A DNA stretch of 64,000 nt from Parcubacteria bacterium C7867-001 (GTDB lineage: Bacteria > Patescibacteria > Paceibacteria > UBA9973 > UBA2103). Positions within the stretch are counted from its first letter, which is position 1. Each line of letters starts with the position of its first letter. The stretch spans positions 1 to 64,000 of the forward strand of contig LFCK01000002.1 of NCBI GenBank assembly GCA_001189095.1, written 5' to 3'. The notes beneath the pieces are model-generated. The model did no database searches. It saw only the letters and a program-made list of their open reading frames with translations, and was not told the origin of the DNA. The translations under genes were made by a program, and so were the position numbers. Positions 43,954 through 52,248 of the stretch are shown in pieces.

Positions 43954-44484
43954 TTACGCTGCAGGAGCTTCTGCTTTCTCTTCAGCGACCGGAGCGGCTT
44001 CTTCTACAGCCACTTCGACTGCCTGAGCCTCTTCTGCGCTCATGTCTGCCTCTGGAGCAGCCTCGATAGGTGGTGCGGTTTCCGCAATCGGCTCAGCGAC
44101 TTCCTTCTCTGCAAAGTCATCGGTAGAGACGTTCATCATGCGCATGTTGCGGAGCTGGCGCTTCACTTCACGAGCGACCTTTTCACGGATGAAGTAGAGC
44201 TTTGCACGACGGACCTTCGAGCGACGGACGATTTCTATTTTCTCGATGAAAGGAGCGAAGAGCGGGAAGATGCGTTCAACACCGATGCCCGACATAGTTG
44301 CACGAACGGTGAAGGTCGCACCTGCTTCTGTACCGTGCTTTACGGCAAGAACGAGGCCTTCGAAGACCTGCGTGCGGGTCTTCCCTTTTTCGACGATCTT
44401 CTGGTGGACGCGGACGGTATCGCCCGGGCGAATCCCGAGTTTCGTGCGCTCCTCTGTTTTGACTGGAGTGATGACGGTTTGCAT
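43954..44484 (-). CDS. rplS: 50S ribosomal protein L19
   Basis: A 176-residue protein from the ATG at 44482-44484. L19 core in residues 1-110 (RPGDTVRVHQKIVEKGKTRT, VFEGLVLAVKHGTEAGATFT, GIGVERIFPLFAPFIEKIEI, RRSKVRRAKLYFIREK) plus an Ala/Glu/Pro-rich tail of ~55 residues not found in typical L19. Confidence 0.95.
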   Translation of the reverse strand: MQTVITPVKTEERTKLGIRPGDTVRVHQKIVEKGKTRTQVFEGLVLAVKHGTEAGATFTVRATMSGIGVERIFPLFAPFIEKIEIVRRSKVRRAKLYFIREKVAREVKRQLRNMRMMNVSTDDFAEKEVAEPIAETAPPIEAAPEADMSAEEAQAVEVAVEEAAPVAEEKAEAPAA

Positions 44485-44594
44485 AACTTTTATGCGCGGA
44501 ACTGTACCACGCATCCCCCGTAAAAGCAAAATGGCCGTGTTTTGACCCGTCGCTCAGCAAGCTATAGTATCGAGACAGAAAAGGAGGCCTACCT

Positions 44595-45248
44595 ATGCAA
44601 CTGGTCTACGGAACAATGAACAAAGGCAAGCTCGCCGAGGTGAGCCGTCGCTTCGGCGATCATGGATTCACCATTGTAGGCCTTGCCGATATGGGCATTC
44701 CCGATATCGACATCCCAGAAACCGGTACGACCCTCGGCGAGAATGCGGCACTCAAAGTGCGCGGCTATCTCGAAGAGATTCGTAAGACGAATCCGAACGA
44801 TACCGTCGTACTCTTCTCAGATGATACGGGGCTTGAAATCGACGGACTCGGTGGCGAGCCGGGAATTCACGTGCGCCGCTGGCGCGACCGCTCGACGCGC
44901 ATGAGCGACGAGGAAGTCATTGAGTACGCGCTCACGCGTATGCAGGGACTCACTGGAGACCAGCGCGCCGCGCGCTTTAGGTGCATTCTTACCGCAGGCA
45001 TTCTGTACCCAAACGGTACAACCTCGAAACTCATATCATTCTGCGGAACGCTGAAGGGTCGAATTCTCGAAGAGCCGGAAGCCGAGCGAATGGAAGGATT
45101 CCCCTTCGCCTCGCTCATGTTCATCGACGAATGGGGCATGCTGCTCGGCACCGCCGAACGGCTACCGCAAGGCGAAAAGGAAAAATATCTGAGTCACCGC
45201 GAGAAAGCGATCGACTTCGCCATCCCCTTCCTTACCGGTATCAAATGA
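44595..45248 (+). CDS. rdgB: XTP/dITP diphosphatase (RdgB/HAM1 family)
   Basis: A 217-residue protein: GTMNKGKLAEVSRRF, VLFSDDTGLEIDGLGGEPG and SHREKAIDFAIPFL match the HAM1 fold, which clears non-canonical purine triphosphates. Start fixed by AAGGAGG; TATAGT lies ~25 nt upstream. Confidence 0.9.
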   Translation: MQLVYGTMNKGKLAEVSRRFGDHGFTIVGLADMGIPDIDIPETGTTLGENAALKVRGYLEEIRKTNPNDTVVLFSDDTGLEIDGLGGEPGIHVRRWRDRSTRMSDEEVIEYALTRMQGLTGDQRAARFRCILTAGILYPNGTTSKLISFCGTLKGRILEEPEAERMEGFPFASLMFIDEWGMLLGTAERLPQGEKEKYLSHREKAIDFAIPFLTGIK

Positions 45249-45283
45249 ACAACGGGCGCCGCTAAAGCGGCGCCCGTTTCTTT
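45248..45283 (+). terminator. Terminator of rdgB
   Basis: AACGGGCGCCGC / GCGGCGCCCGTTTCTTT. Confidence 0.9.
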
Positions 45284-45287
45284 GTGT

Positions 45288-46010
45288 TTAAAAACTGAAA
45301 CGCTTCGCGCTCTCCGCAAGGTCCGGCGGGAGCGGTGATTCAAGAATCTTTCGCTCTCCACTTGGAAGCGGAATATCGAGTTTATGGGCATGCAGGCCAA
45401 GCCGGTTGAACCCGAGATCCGCCGCGTGATTTGGTGCGTAGAGGGGATCCCCAACAACGGGATGATGAATAGCTTTCAGGTGCACGCGAATTTGGTGCGT
45501 ACGTCCTGTGAGCGGCATCATGTGCAAGAGTGCGTGTTTTCCTTCGGCGTCTTCACCGAGCACTTCGTACTTCGTAAGTGCTTCACGCATGGTGCCCTTC
45601 GCTTTCGGCTGCGCGGAACGTAAGCGGAAATCCTTCCGTGAACGACCGATGGCGAAATCAATAGTTCCCTTCCGCTCTTTTGGTGTGCCGTACACAAACG
45701 CGAGATACGACTTGTGAACCTCGCGATTCTGAAATGCTTCTTTAAGAAAAGCGTGTGCTTCCTGCGTTTTCGCGAAGACGAGGATGCCTGATGTCTCTCG
45801 GTCGAGACGATGAACAACGCCGGGGCGCGTTATTTCCGTGCCATCCACCAGTCGCTGCATCTCGCCTACCGTTGCACTTTCTGGATATCGCCTCGCGAAC
45901 CAGTCGCTCGCCGTTTCCTCGGTCGTCTTTCCGTCTGGGTGCGTCATGACGCCCGCAGGCTTATCGACCGCAACGATATCGGTGTCTTCGTAGATAATAG
46001 GTAGCTCCAT
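45288..46010 (-). CDS. Pseudouridine synthase, RluA/RluD family
   Basis: A 240-residue catalytic domain: VHRLDRETSGILVFAKT with the catalytic Asp, LTGRTHQIRVHLK and GDPLYA. It lacks an S4 domain (families are often ~320 aa). It modifies uridines in rRNA or tRNA; site not predictable. Confidence 0.93.
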   Translation of the reverse strand: MELPIIYEDTDIVAVDKPAGVMTHPDGKTTEETASDWFARRYPESATVGEMQRLVDGTEITRPGVVHRLDRETSGILVFAKTQEAHAFLKEAFQNREVHKSYLAFVYGTPKERKGTIDFAIGRSRKDFRLRSAQPKAKGTMREALTKYEVLGEDAEGKHALLHMMPLTGRTHQIRVHLKAIHHPVVGDPLYAPNHAADLGFNRLGLHAHKLDIPLPSGERKILESPLPPDLAESAKRFSF

Positions 46011-46019
46011 GTCACTACC

Positions 46020-46110
46020 CTACTATCAAGTGAGCGAGAAACATAGATGCGTCTTCGCATCTATGTTTGAGCGAACGCTGAGAGCAAGCGGTGCGAAGCA
46101 GCCGCTTAAC
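46020..46110. other. Two hairpins between rluD-like and uppS genes
   Basis: AAACATAGATGCG / CGCATCTATGTTT (46046-46075) and AAGCGG...CCGCTT (46087-46110), the second touching the uppS stop. Probably the uppS terminator; they do not match the core of repeats A-D. Confidence 0.5.
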
Positions 46111-46797
46111 TTATTTTCCGTGCCGGCGCTCGCGCTCAGCGTATTCAGCGAGAATGGCGTTGAATTCTTCTTTCGAAAAATCAGGGAGCTGCGTATCGAT
46201 AAAAAAGAGTTCGCTATAGACGGACTGCCACGTAAGGAAGTTGGAGAGGCGTTTCTCGCCGCCAGTACGGATAATGATGTCAGGATCACTAAGCCCCGCA
46301 CTCCACATCGCGCCACGCAATTCTTCTTCAGTTACCTGCTCACGATCTTTGGCAAGAAGCGTATTCACCGCATCGAGAATTTCGGCGCGGCCACCATAGG
46401 AAAGCGCGAAGGTGAGAATTCCGCTCGTACCGTCTTTCGTTTCTTCTTCAGCCAACGTCATGACCTCCTGAACCTTTGGGGAAAATCGTCCGCGCTCACC
46501 GATGAACCGAATGCGAACCTTCTGCTTTTTCGCTTCGTCTTTCCATGTGCCAAAAAACTCCACGAAGAGATCCATGAGGTACGCAACCTCTTCCGGAGCT
46601 CGATTCCAGTTTTCTGTTGAGAACGCGTAGAGAATAAGCTCTCCGATACCCGCTTCATTCGACCATGAGATGAGCTCTTTCAGCTTTTCAGCGCCGCGAC
46701 GGTGCCCTTCGAGCGTCGGCAGATTCCGTGCTTTTGCCCATCGGCGGTTACCGTCGAGGATAATGCCTACTGAGCGCGGTACCGAAGAATTATTCAT
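46111..46797 (-). CDS. uppS: Isoprenyl (undecaprenyl) diphosphate synthase
   Basis: A 228-residue cis-prenyltransferase: GIILDGNRRWAKARN, LILYAFSTENWNR, DIIIRTGGEKRLSNFLTWQS and SELFFIDTQLPDF. It makes the lipid carrier for wall precursors. It overlaps acyP by 8 nt. Confidence 0.96.
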   Translation of the reverse strand: MNNSSVPRSVGIILDGNRRWAKARNLPTLEGHRRGAEKLKELISWSNEAGIGELILYAFSTENWNRAPEEVAYLMDLFVEFFGTWKDEAKKQKVRIRFIGERGRFSPKVQEVMTLAEEETKDGTSGILTFALSYGGRAEILDAVNTLLAKDREQVTEEELRGAMWSAGLSDPDIIIRTGGEKRLSNFLTWQSVYSELFFIDTQLPDFSKEEFNAILAEYAERERRHGK

Positions 46798-47068
46798 ACG
46801 CGATGACGAATTTCATAAACTCGCCGGTTGCGGGATGCCAACTTGGCGACACGGTGTCGACTTTTGAGAGAAGCGAACCTTTGTGGAGACGCGCGAGAAG
46901 ACGTTCGAGTGATTCACGCGAACCTTCTGCGACAACGCGGACCGTCCCATCCGGAATATTCTTCACGAAGCCCGTCAATTTGAGTCCGCTCGCCTTACGC
47001 TGCACGAAATCGCGATACATGACGAGCTGCACGCGACCTGAAACAGTCGCCTCCAATCGTTCGTTCAT
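46790..47068 (-). CDS. acyP: Acylphosphatase
   Basis: A 92-residue protein: VSGRVQLVMYRDFVQRKA replaces the usual GxVQGVxFR loop but keeps the catalytic Arg; GFVKNIPDGTVRVVAEG carries the Asn. It hydrolyses acyl phosphates. Co-transcribed with uppS. Confidence 0.9.
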   Translation of the reverse strand: MNERLEATVSGRVQLVMYRDFVQRKASGLKLTGFVKNIPDGTVRVVAEGSRESLERLLARLHKGSLLSKVDTVSPSWHPATGEFMKFVIAYE

Positions 47069-47103
47069 AGGGATAAGAACCGATACTAGCGTGGAAACGT
47101 TAC

Positions 47104-47132
47104 TTTAAAAAGTGCGCCGAGTGCGCTATGGT
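47104..47132 (+). promoter_or_regulatory. tRNA-Val promoter
   Basis: TTTAAA (47104-47109) and TATGGT (47127-47132) with a 17-nt spacer, ~10 nt before the tRNA. Confidence 0.6.
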
Positions 47133-47142
47133 CATTCGGTAA

Positions 47143-47215
47143 GGGCGCTTAGCTCAGTTGGTAGAGCACCCCGTTTACACCGGGATGGTCAGAGGTTCGA
47201 GTCCTCTAGCGCCCA
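47143..47215 (+). tRNA. tRNA-Val (anticodon TAC)
   Basis: Acceptor GGGCGCT/AGCGCCC, anticodon loop TTTACAC between CCCCG and CGGGA, T-loop GGTTCGAGTCC. CCA not encoded. Convergent with the next gene, which ends 2 nt away. Confidence 0.96.
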
Positions 47216-47217
47216 CC

Positions 47218-48606
47218 TTACGCAGCTTTCTTTTTAGGTCCCTCGGCCTTTTCTTCCGACTGCCCCCTTGCCCACATCGGAACAGTTTTTTCTTCCGAAC
47301 GTTTCGCGTTCGCTGCTATTTTCTCAATAAATGGCTTGAAGTCGCCTCGAATTTTCGTGATCAACGAGAGTTGTACGTAGTTGAATGCGCCTTCGAGTTC
47401 TTTTTTCGTAACTGATTTCTTCTCTCCTATCCTACGCAAGATAGCCGCGCGAATTTCAACGAACTCGGCGCGATTACTAGGATCTTCGATACAGTCCTTA
47501 AGGAAGACGTGTACTTCTTCGCGCGGAGCCTTGTCGGTTGTTCGACCATCAAAAAACCCTTTGATTTTACTCTTCCCTTCGAGGAGAGCGCGCTCCTTCC
47601 GCGCAACAACCTCTTCCACGGTCTTCGATAGGGTTTCGGGAATCTTGCCGAGCGCACGCGCTTGTTCGTAGACGTAGCTCGCTTTGCGGTGTTCTTGTTT
47701 CGTTGCAGTTAAATCAACCGCATACCTATTAAGAAGACCAATCTCGAGCGCAATGCGTTCGAAAAACTTCTTAATTCCGGCGAGTTCATTGAGGGTTGGA
47801 TCGAGAATCAAGGCGCCCTCCATTTTTTGCTCTCGTAGTCGTTGCGCTGATTTTGTTCGAGCATTGTGTGGCGTGCGTGATGCTGGGGATTCGCGTACGT
47901 CGCGATCAAGTATCTTTCGTTCTGATTCAAAATATTCTTGAAGTTCGTTAAATGTTCTGAGGAGAACGGCGGCCTGACCATCGAAATACTCGCTCTCGAC
48001 GTCTACCTCTCCCTTTCGGGGCGCATGAGCACGGATATGCTCGGGGTCTAGTGCCTCGAGTGCCTCATTGAACCTTTCGATTTCGTGACTAAATATCGCT
48101 GCTTTTTCGGGGAAAAGACGTTCCAGCTGATTTTCGACCACATCGAAATCGTAGAGTCGTAGGCGCTCCACAAGATCCGAAACTCCTTCGGAGGTTTCTT
48201 CATAATCCTCGCGTAGTTGTTGTATGTCAGCGTTAAATTCTGAGTCGAACTTTTCGCTCGTTGCGTATAGGTCCGTCTTCTTGGCGCCGACTGCTTGCGC
48301 TGCCTCCTTGCGTTTCTTGTTCCGATTCGCTGCCGCCGTAAGCACCTCCTTCGAGTTTATGGACTTGCGCGCCATTCCTTTCGTGATGATCTTCTCGACT
48401 CCAGCATGTAAGCCGGCCCACACGGAACGATCGCCGCGAAGCACGGCACTTGCGTATCGCGTGAGAGCAACGTTGAGTTCTCTGGCGAGTTGCTCAGGCG
48501 TCTTTGGTCCCTTTTCTGCCTTCGCCTTTTTTTTAGGCTGTTTGTCAGGAGAATGATTCGGCCCAGCGCCTATGCGCGCAACAATTTTTCCAGATTCAAT
48601 ACCCAT
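47218..48606 (-). CDS. Large helical, charged protein of unknown function
   Basis: A 462-residue protein from the ATG at 48604-48606. It is highly charged (Lys/Glu/Arg), almost entirely helical, with no signal or membrane segment. A Lys-rich N-terminus (KQPKKKAKAEKGPK) is followed by several long helices (ADIQQLREDYEETSEGVSDL, RFNEALEALDPEHIRAH). No domain recognised. TACAAT ends 7 nt before the ATG, suggesting a leaderless mRNA. Confidence 0.6.
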   Translation of the reverse strand: MGIESGKIVARIGAGPNHSPDKQPKKKAKAEKGPKTPEQLARELNVALTRYASAVLRGDRSVWAGLHAGVEKIITKGMARKSINSKEVLTAAANRNKKRKEAAQAVGAKKTDLYATSEKFDSEFNADIQQLREDYEETSEGVSDLVERLRLYDFDVVENQLERLFPEKAAIFSHEIERFNEALEALDPEHIRAHAPRKGEVDVESEYFDGQAAVLLRTFNELQEYFESERKILDRDVRESPASRTPHNARTKSAQRLREQKMEGALILDPTLNELAGIKKFFERIALEIGLLNRYAVDLTATKQEHRKASYVYEQARALGKIPETLSKTVEEVVARKERALLEGKSKIKGFFDGRTTDKAPREEVHVFLKDCIEDPSNRAEFVEIRAAILRRIGEKKSVTKKELEGAFNYVQLSLITKIRGDFKPFIEKIAANAKRSEEKTVPMWARGQSEEKAEGPKKKAA

Positions 48607-48694
48607 ACAGAGCATTGTAGCAGCCGACTCGACGAGCGCGTTTATTGTCCTCACGTCTTGGTGATGCTAAGGTTCTCGCAGAAAGGAGGGTCTC

Positions 48695-49009
48695 ATGACA
48701 CCAGAAAAGATCCTTGCCGTCGCACGCATGTATCGGGAGCGTCTTGAACGCGAACATATTCCGAAGCACGCGATGGATCCGAACAGACGGTTCAGTCCGA
48801 ATATGACCGGCTTCCATCACCAAATGCTCGGACACGCGCACTACATGCTCGACGCGGTCGAACAATACGCGCCTGATCCGTCTCGCGAGCAGAAGACAAT
48901 GCAGCGACTCGCTGCCTGCCAGACACTGCTCTGGCTCGCCGGCTGGTACACCAAGAATGAGATCAAGAGCCATCTGCAAGAAGCAGACGAGCTCGCCGCC
49001 ATCGACTAA
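48695..49009 (+). CDS. Small helical protein of unknown function
   Basis: A 104-residue protein with a His-rich centre (GFHHQMLGHAHYMLDAVEQY) and helices throughout. It is supported by AAAGGAGG before the ATG and a terminator after it. No family recognised. Confidence 0.7.
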   Translation: MTPEKILAVARMYRERLEREHIPKHAMDPNRRFSPNMTGFHHQMLGHAHYMLDAVEQYAPDPSREQKTMQRLAACQTLLWLAGWYTKNEIKSHLQEADELAAID

Positions 49010-49011
49010 CG

Positions 49012-49048
49012 AAAAGCGCCGCAGCAAAGCTGCGGCGCTTCCCTCTTT
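49012..49048 (+). terminator. Terminator of the gene at 48695
   Basis: AAGCGCCGCAGC / GCTGCGGCGCTT with a T-rich tail (CCCTCTTTT). Confidence 0.85.
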
Positions 49049-49050
49049 TG

Positions 49051-49132
49051 TGGGCATGGGGAGACTCGAACTCCCAAGGATTGCTCCATACGCTTCTGAG
49101 ACGTACGCGTATACCAATTCCGCCACATGCCC
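49051..49132 (-). tRNA. tRNA-Leu (anticodon CAG)
   Basis: Acceptor GGGCATG/CATGCCC, anticodon loop CTCAGAA, long variable arm, T-loop AGTTCGAGTCT. CCA not encoded. It follows repeat B on the minus strand. Confidence 0.95.
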
Positions 49133-49283
49133 ACCGCTCGCTTTCGCTTGTGTCACGGATATTTCCTCGCCGACGCTCGGAAATTCCGCGACCCCACCTC
49201 GCGGTTTTGCCTGCTGGCAAAACATCGCTCCGGCCGCACATGGGCAAGAGCCCTTTGCGCAGGCAAAGTGCTCATGTCCCATG
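49133..49283 (-). repeat. Structured repeat, copy B (behind tRNA-Arg(TCT))
   Basis: It fills the whole spacer between the two tRNAs. Minus-strand order: an inverted copy of the tRNA-Arg 3' end (CATGGG 49278-49283 against CCCATG 49239-49244) interrupted by a CTTTGC/GCAAAG hairpin (49253-49268); hairpin 1 TTTTGCC/GGCAAAA with a 4-nt loop (49205-49222); linker CCGCGAGGTGGGG; stem GTCGCGGA/TCCGTGAC (49185-49192 with 49152-49159) enclosing hairpin 2 TTTCC/GGAAA. The core matches copies A, C and D. Confidence 0.85.
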
Positions 49284-49355
49284 TGCCCCCGCTAGGAATC
49301 GAACCTAGAATAGCGGCTTAGAAGTCCGCAGTTATATCCATTTAACTACAGGGGC
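49284..49355 (-). tRNA. tRNA-Arg (anticodon TCT)
   Basis: Acceptor GCCCCTG/CGGGGGC, anticodon loop CTTCTAA, T-loop GGTTCGATTCC. The base of the anticodon stem has an A-G mismatch. CCA is not encoded. Confidence 0.93.
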
Positions 49356-49361
49356 TCCTAA

Positions 49362-49389
49362 AGCCTAGCGCATCACCGCGACGGGTCAA
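49362..49389 (-). promoter_or_regulatory. Promoter of tRNA-Arg(TCT) and tRNA-Leu(CAG)
   Basis: TTGACC (49384-49389) and TAGGCT (49362-49367), spacer 16 nt, ~7 nt before the tRNA. The -35 region lies inside the end of the pilus-associated gene. Confidence 0.7.
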
Positions 49390-49678
49390 TAAACCGATAC
49401 TCCTTTTTATAGCGTTCTTCCTCTACCGCTCGTGCATCAAAGACCGTCTGTGCGGCTGAAAGCGAGGCAGTATCAAATAAAGGGGTCGTCGAGGCTGTCG
49501 CGGAACCGAGCGACTCTCCGTTAAGGACGCGGTAAAACAGCCAGACATTCCATCCGACACTCGCGACGAGAAGAACCGCGCTTACGATAAGAAGAACGAA
49601 CCAATCACGCAGTGGATGTATGTATTCACCGTAGGAGAACGAACTGAGTTTTAGTTTTGAAAGAAAAGGTAGAGTCAT
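49373..49678 (-). CDS. Small membrane protein of the pilus operon (PilP position)
   Basis: A 101-residue protein: N-terminal cytosolic ~28 residues, one membrane helix (~28-50, WFVLLIVSAVLLVASVGWNV) and a short extracellular part. Start ATG overlaps the pilO stop (ATGA). It occupies the place of PilP in the operon, but no sequence similarity is evident. Confidence 0.6.
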   Translation of the reverse strand: MTLPFLSKLKLSSFSYGEYIHPLRDWFVLLIVSAVLLVASVGWNVWLFYRVLNGESLGSATASTTPLFDTASLSAAQTVFDARAVEEERYKKEYRFIDPSR

Positions 49679-50220
49679 GGTTTTGTCGTCGAAGCTGTTT
49701 GTGGTGCGCGTGTTCCGACAGTAATTGCTCCCGTTGCTGTCCACGTCGTCCCCTTCTCTCCCATGGAACTGGTGAGCGTAAGATCGTTCACCACAAGATC
49801 GCGCGGTGCGTATTCGAGCGCGCCCACGGTGCGCATTACTGCGTCAAAACTTCCATCTATCTTGAGCGCAATCGTAAGATGCGGCGGCTTCGTTGCGTTA
49901 TCTGCAGAAACAGACACAACATCGACTGAGGCACCGAAAGGCTTGCCTTTCGCCTGCAGTTCCTCGAGGAAGGCAACGATACCCGTCTGCGAGACAAAGT
50001 ATGAGTTGATAGCGTCTTCATTGCTTACGACTGACGCGAAGGCGGCACGAGCAACGGCAATGCGTGCCACCTCATCGTTCTTCTCACTGACGCTCTGCGT
50101 GAGCGTTGCTGCGCGCTCGCTCAATCCAATAACCGAACGGTACCAAAAGAAATAGCCCGCACCGATCGCGCAAACGATCAGGGTTGTGATTACAAGATGA
50201 ATGAGCGCGGAGCGTGTCAT
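49675..50220 (-). CDS. pilO: PilO-like type IV pilus assembly protein
   Basis: A 181-residue protein: N-terminal membrane helix (~8-28), coiled segment (LSERAATLTQSVSEKNDEVA), then a ferredoxin-like domain (IVAFLEELQAKGKPFGASVD, LTIALKIDGSFDAVMRTVGA) typical of PilO. It forms the inner-membrane alignment complex with PilM and PilN; it overlaps pilN by 4 nt. Confidence 0.8.
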   Translation of the reverse strand: MTRSALIHLVITTLIVCAIGAGYFFWYRSVIGLSERAATLTQSVSEKNDEVARIAVARAAFASVVSNEDAINSYFVSQTGIVAFLEELQAKGKPFGASVDVVSVSADNATKPPHLTIALKIDGSFDAVMRTVGALEYAPRDLVVNDLTLTSSMGEKGTTWTATGAITVGTRAPQTASTTKP

Positions 50221-50777
50221 GGCGTTAGTGATCCCGTAAGCGTTATCGTAAACGGAATGTCGGAATCTTTTGCGAACGCAGCTATGGGCAGATCCGCATT
50301 ATCGACGAACGGCAGCGCAGCAAGCGCCGCCTGATAAGCCCGCAACGCTTCGCGCGTCGACGCAGAACCGGTGAGTACCATACGACCAAGGGCTCCGGCC
50401 TTCGGTGGTGCAAAGGTAAGGCCGGAAAGCGTGATGCCGTTTGGTGTCACTGCGAGCACCGCGCGTATCGCCGCACTTGCGGTAGGGGTTGAGCCGAGAC
50501 GTGCAAGATATTTGGTATCAGTCGCGAGTGCTGCGAGACGCGCGCTCGTTTCTCGTTCCTCCGTTGAGTCTAGGTGCGAGGAAAGTGTCTGTAACTGGTG
50601 GTCGCGCTCGTCGACCTGCTGCGAAAGGAACGCATAGGATGGTATGAGCATCACGGCGTGCAGCACAAGGAGCGCACCAAGGAGCGCAATGATTACCGTA
50701 ACGAGACGAATGAAATATTCGCTTCTGAATGCGCGTCGGCGATCACGTGGAAGGAGGTTGGTAAGCTGATGCGACAT
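50217..50777 (-). CDS. pilN: PilN-like type IV pilus assembly protein
   Basis: A 186-residue protein: short cytosolic N-terminus beginning NLLPRD, which in the family binds PilM, one membrane helix (~22-50), coiled segment, then a ferredoxin-like domain (ITLSGLTFAPPKAGALGRMV). It overlaps pilO by 4 nt and starts 2 nt after pilM. Confidence 0.82.
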   Translation of the reverse strand: MSHQLTNLLPRDRRRAFRSEYFIRLVTVIIALLGALLVLHAVMLIPSYAFLSQQVDERDHQLQTLSSHLDSTEERETSARLAALATDTKYLARLGSTPTASAAIRAVLAVTPNGITLSGLTFAPPKAGALGRMVLTGSASTREALRAYQAALAALPFVDNADLPIAAFAKDSDIPFTITLTGSLTP

Positions 50778-50779
50778 AT

Positions 50780-51862
50780 CTAAGAATTATATTCGCGTAG
50801 AGCAAGACCTATCGCGGTCCCGTAGGCGAGCGATGCGGTGTAGTCCATCGGCGGGAGCCAGTCGTCTCGTTTTGCCATATTTATGAATACATTACCCTCT
50901 TCGACCGGAAGTTTAAGGGTTGACTGCAGATACTCCGGAAGTCCGCGCACCGTTGCATTACCGCCGACAAGAATGACTCGCTTGATGAGATCCTCCTGTT
51001 TCTCGCCGACGTGCGTCTGCCAATAATCGATACGTCGACCGATTTCTTCCCTCAGCACCGACACCGTCGAGAGCATCGCGGAAAGATATTCTTCATTCCC
51101 CGCAGACGGAGCGATACCCTTCTCTGCTTTCACCTTCTTTGCCTCCTCTTCGGTTACACCGAAATGTTTTTGGACAGCGAGCGTGAGCGCATGTCCGCCA
51201 ATGGTAAGCGTCGTCGCAAAGCGCGGTACGCGGCCGGAGACCACAAGGAGTTTGGACGTTGTCTTGCCAATATCGATAATGAGAACGGTTTCTGTACTGT
51301 CGTGCGAAAGAAGCGCGCGCGGGAGCGCGAAATTCTCACTTTCAATGGAACGGACGCGCAGTCCAGCATCTTCAAGCACCGCGAGTGTCGTATCAATAAC
51401 GCGGCGCGCGTAGCCAATGCCGATTACGTGCGTTCCCTTTTCCGTCTTTTCTTCCGAAACAACGTCGAATACGACTTCCGCGGGTGGAAGCGGTACGAGC
51501 TCGTCGATGCGTGACTCGACGGCCGAGCGGCGGGCTGCAGGCGAATCGCCTTCGACATCGGTTTCAAATAAATATCCGCGCGCCTCAGGCAGTGCGATGT
51601 TGACCGTGTGTACGTGATGCGTTTTTGCGAGCTTTTTTATGGCCGCGACAACCGCGGACTGGTCAGTAATCTCGCCATCAGTAACCGCACCGAGGTTAAG
51701 CGGCTCTTCGCCGAAGGCTTCGAGCTCAAGACCATGCAGTGTCTCTTTAAGGCGTGCGATTTTTATCCCGCTGGTTGAAATATCGATGCCCGCCGTCGGA
51801 AAACCGAGGAAATTGGGTGGGGGGAAAACGACGCGAGCGAACCGAGCAAATGAACTATCCAT
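50780..51862 (-). CDS. pilM: Type IV pilus assembly protein PilM
   Basis: A 360-residue actin-like ATPase: AGIDISTSGIKIARLKE (phosphate 1 loop), VLIIDIGKTTSKLLVVSGRV (phosphate 2) and VILVGGNATVRGLPEYLQ (adenosine region). It heads pilM-pilN-pilO plus a fourth small gene. pilB begins separately at 63687. Confidence 0.93.
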   Translation of the reverse strand: MDSSFARFARVVFPPPNFLGFPTAGIDISTSGIKIARLKETLHGLELEAFGEEPLNLGAVTDGEITDQSAVVAAIKKLAKTHHVHTVNIALPEARGYLFETDVEGDSPAARRSAVESRIDELVPLPPAEVVFDVVSEEKTEKGTHVIGIGYARRVIDTTLAVLEDAGLRVRSIESENFALPRALLSHDSTETVLIIDIGKTTSKLLVVSGRVPRFATTLTIGGHALTLAVQKHFGVTEEEAKKVKAEKGIAPSAGNEEYLSAMLSTVSVLREEIGRRIDYWQTHVGEKQEDLIKRVILVGGNATVRGLPEYLQSTLKLPVEEGNVFINMAKRDDWLPPMDYTASLAYGTAIGLALREYNS

Positions 51863-51912
51863 GCGTATGAGTATACCTTGCAGGCAGGGTCTCCCAATAC
51901 TGAATCTATGAA

Positions 51913-52248
51913 TTAGTGAGTCTTGGTGCCGGACGGAACCTCTCGATGCGGCGAGAGGAACGCAAATGAATCGCCCTCGCCTGCCGCAAAGAGCATGCCA
52001 TTACTCTCGATACCTTTAATAGTACGTGGCTCGAGATTCGTAACGAACGTAAACTGCTTTCCGACGAGCCATTCGGGCTCAGGAACGTAAGCGGCGATAC
52101 CTGAAACAATCGTGCGCGGACCTGTTTCCTCACCGAAATCGACGGAGAGCTTGAGGAGCTTATCCGTTTCTAGAACACGCTCGGCTGCACGAACCGTACC
52201 GAGACTTACTTCGACCTTACTGACATCAGTAATGCTAATTTTTTCCAT
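51913..52248 (-). CDS. Stand-alone tRNA-binding (EMAP/MetRS C-terminal) domain
   Basis: A 111-residue OB-fold protein from the ATG at 52246-52248: SKVEVSLGTVRAAERV, LSVDFGEETGPRTIVSGIAA, YVPEPEWLVGKQFTFVTNLE. It matches the C-terminal domain of bacterial MetRS, which the metG product at 18808 lacks, so it probably serves as its detached tRNA-binding partner. It overlaps ruvX by 14 nt. Confidence 0.9.
   Translation of the reverse strand: MEKISITDVSKVEVSLGTVRAAERVLETDKLLKLSVDFGEETGPRTIVSGIAAYVPEPEWLVGKQFTFVTNLEPRTIKGIESNGMLFAAGEGDSFAFLSPHREVPSGTKTH

Noticed and set aside
48957..49321. Protein-coding ORFs across tRNA-Leu(CAG), repeat B and tRNA-Arg
   Set aside because: They read through tRNA genes and the structured repeat; no start signal.
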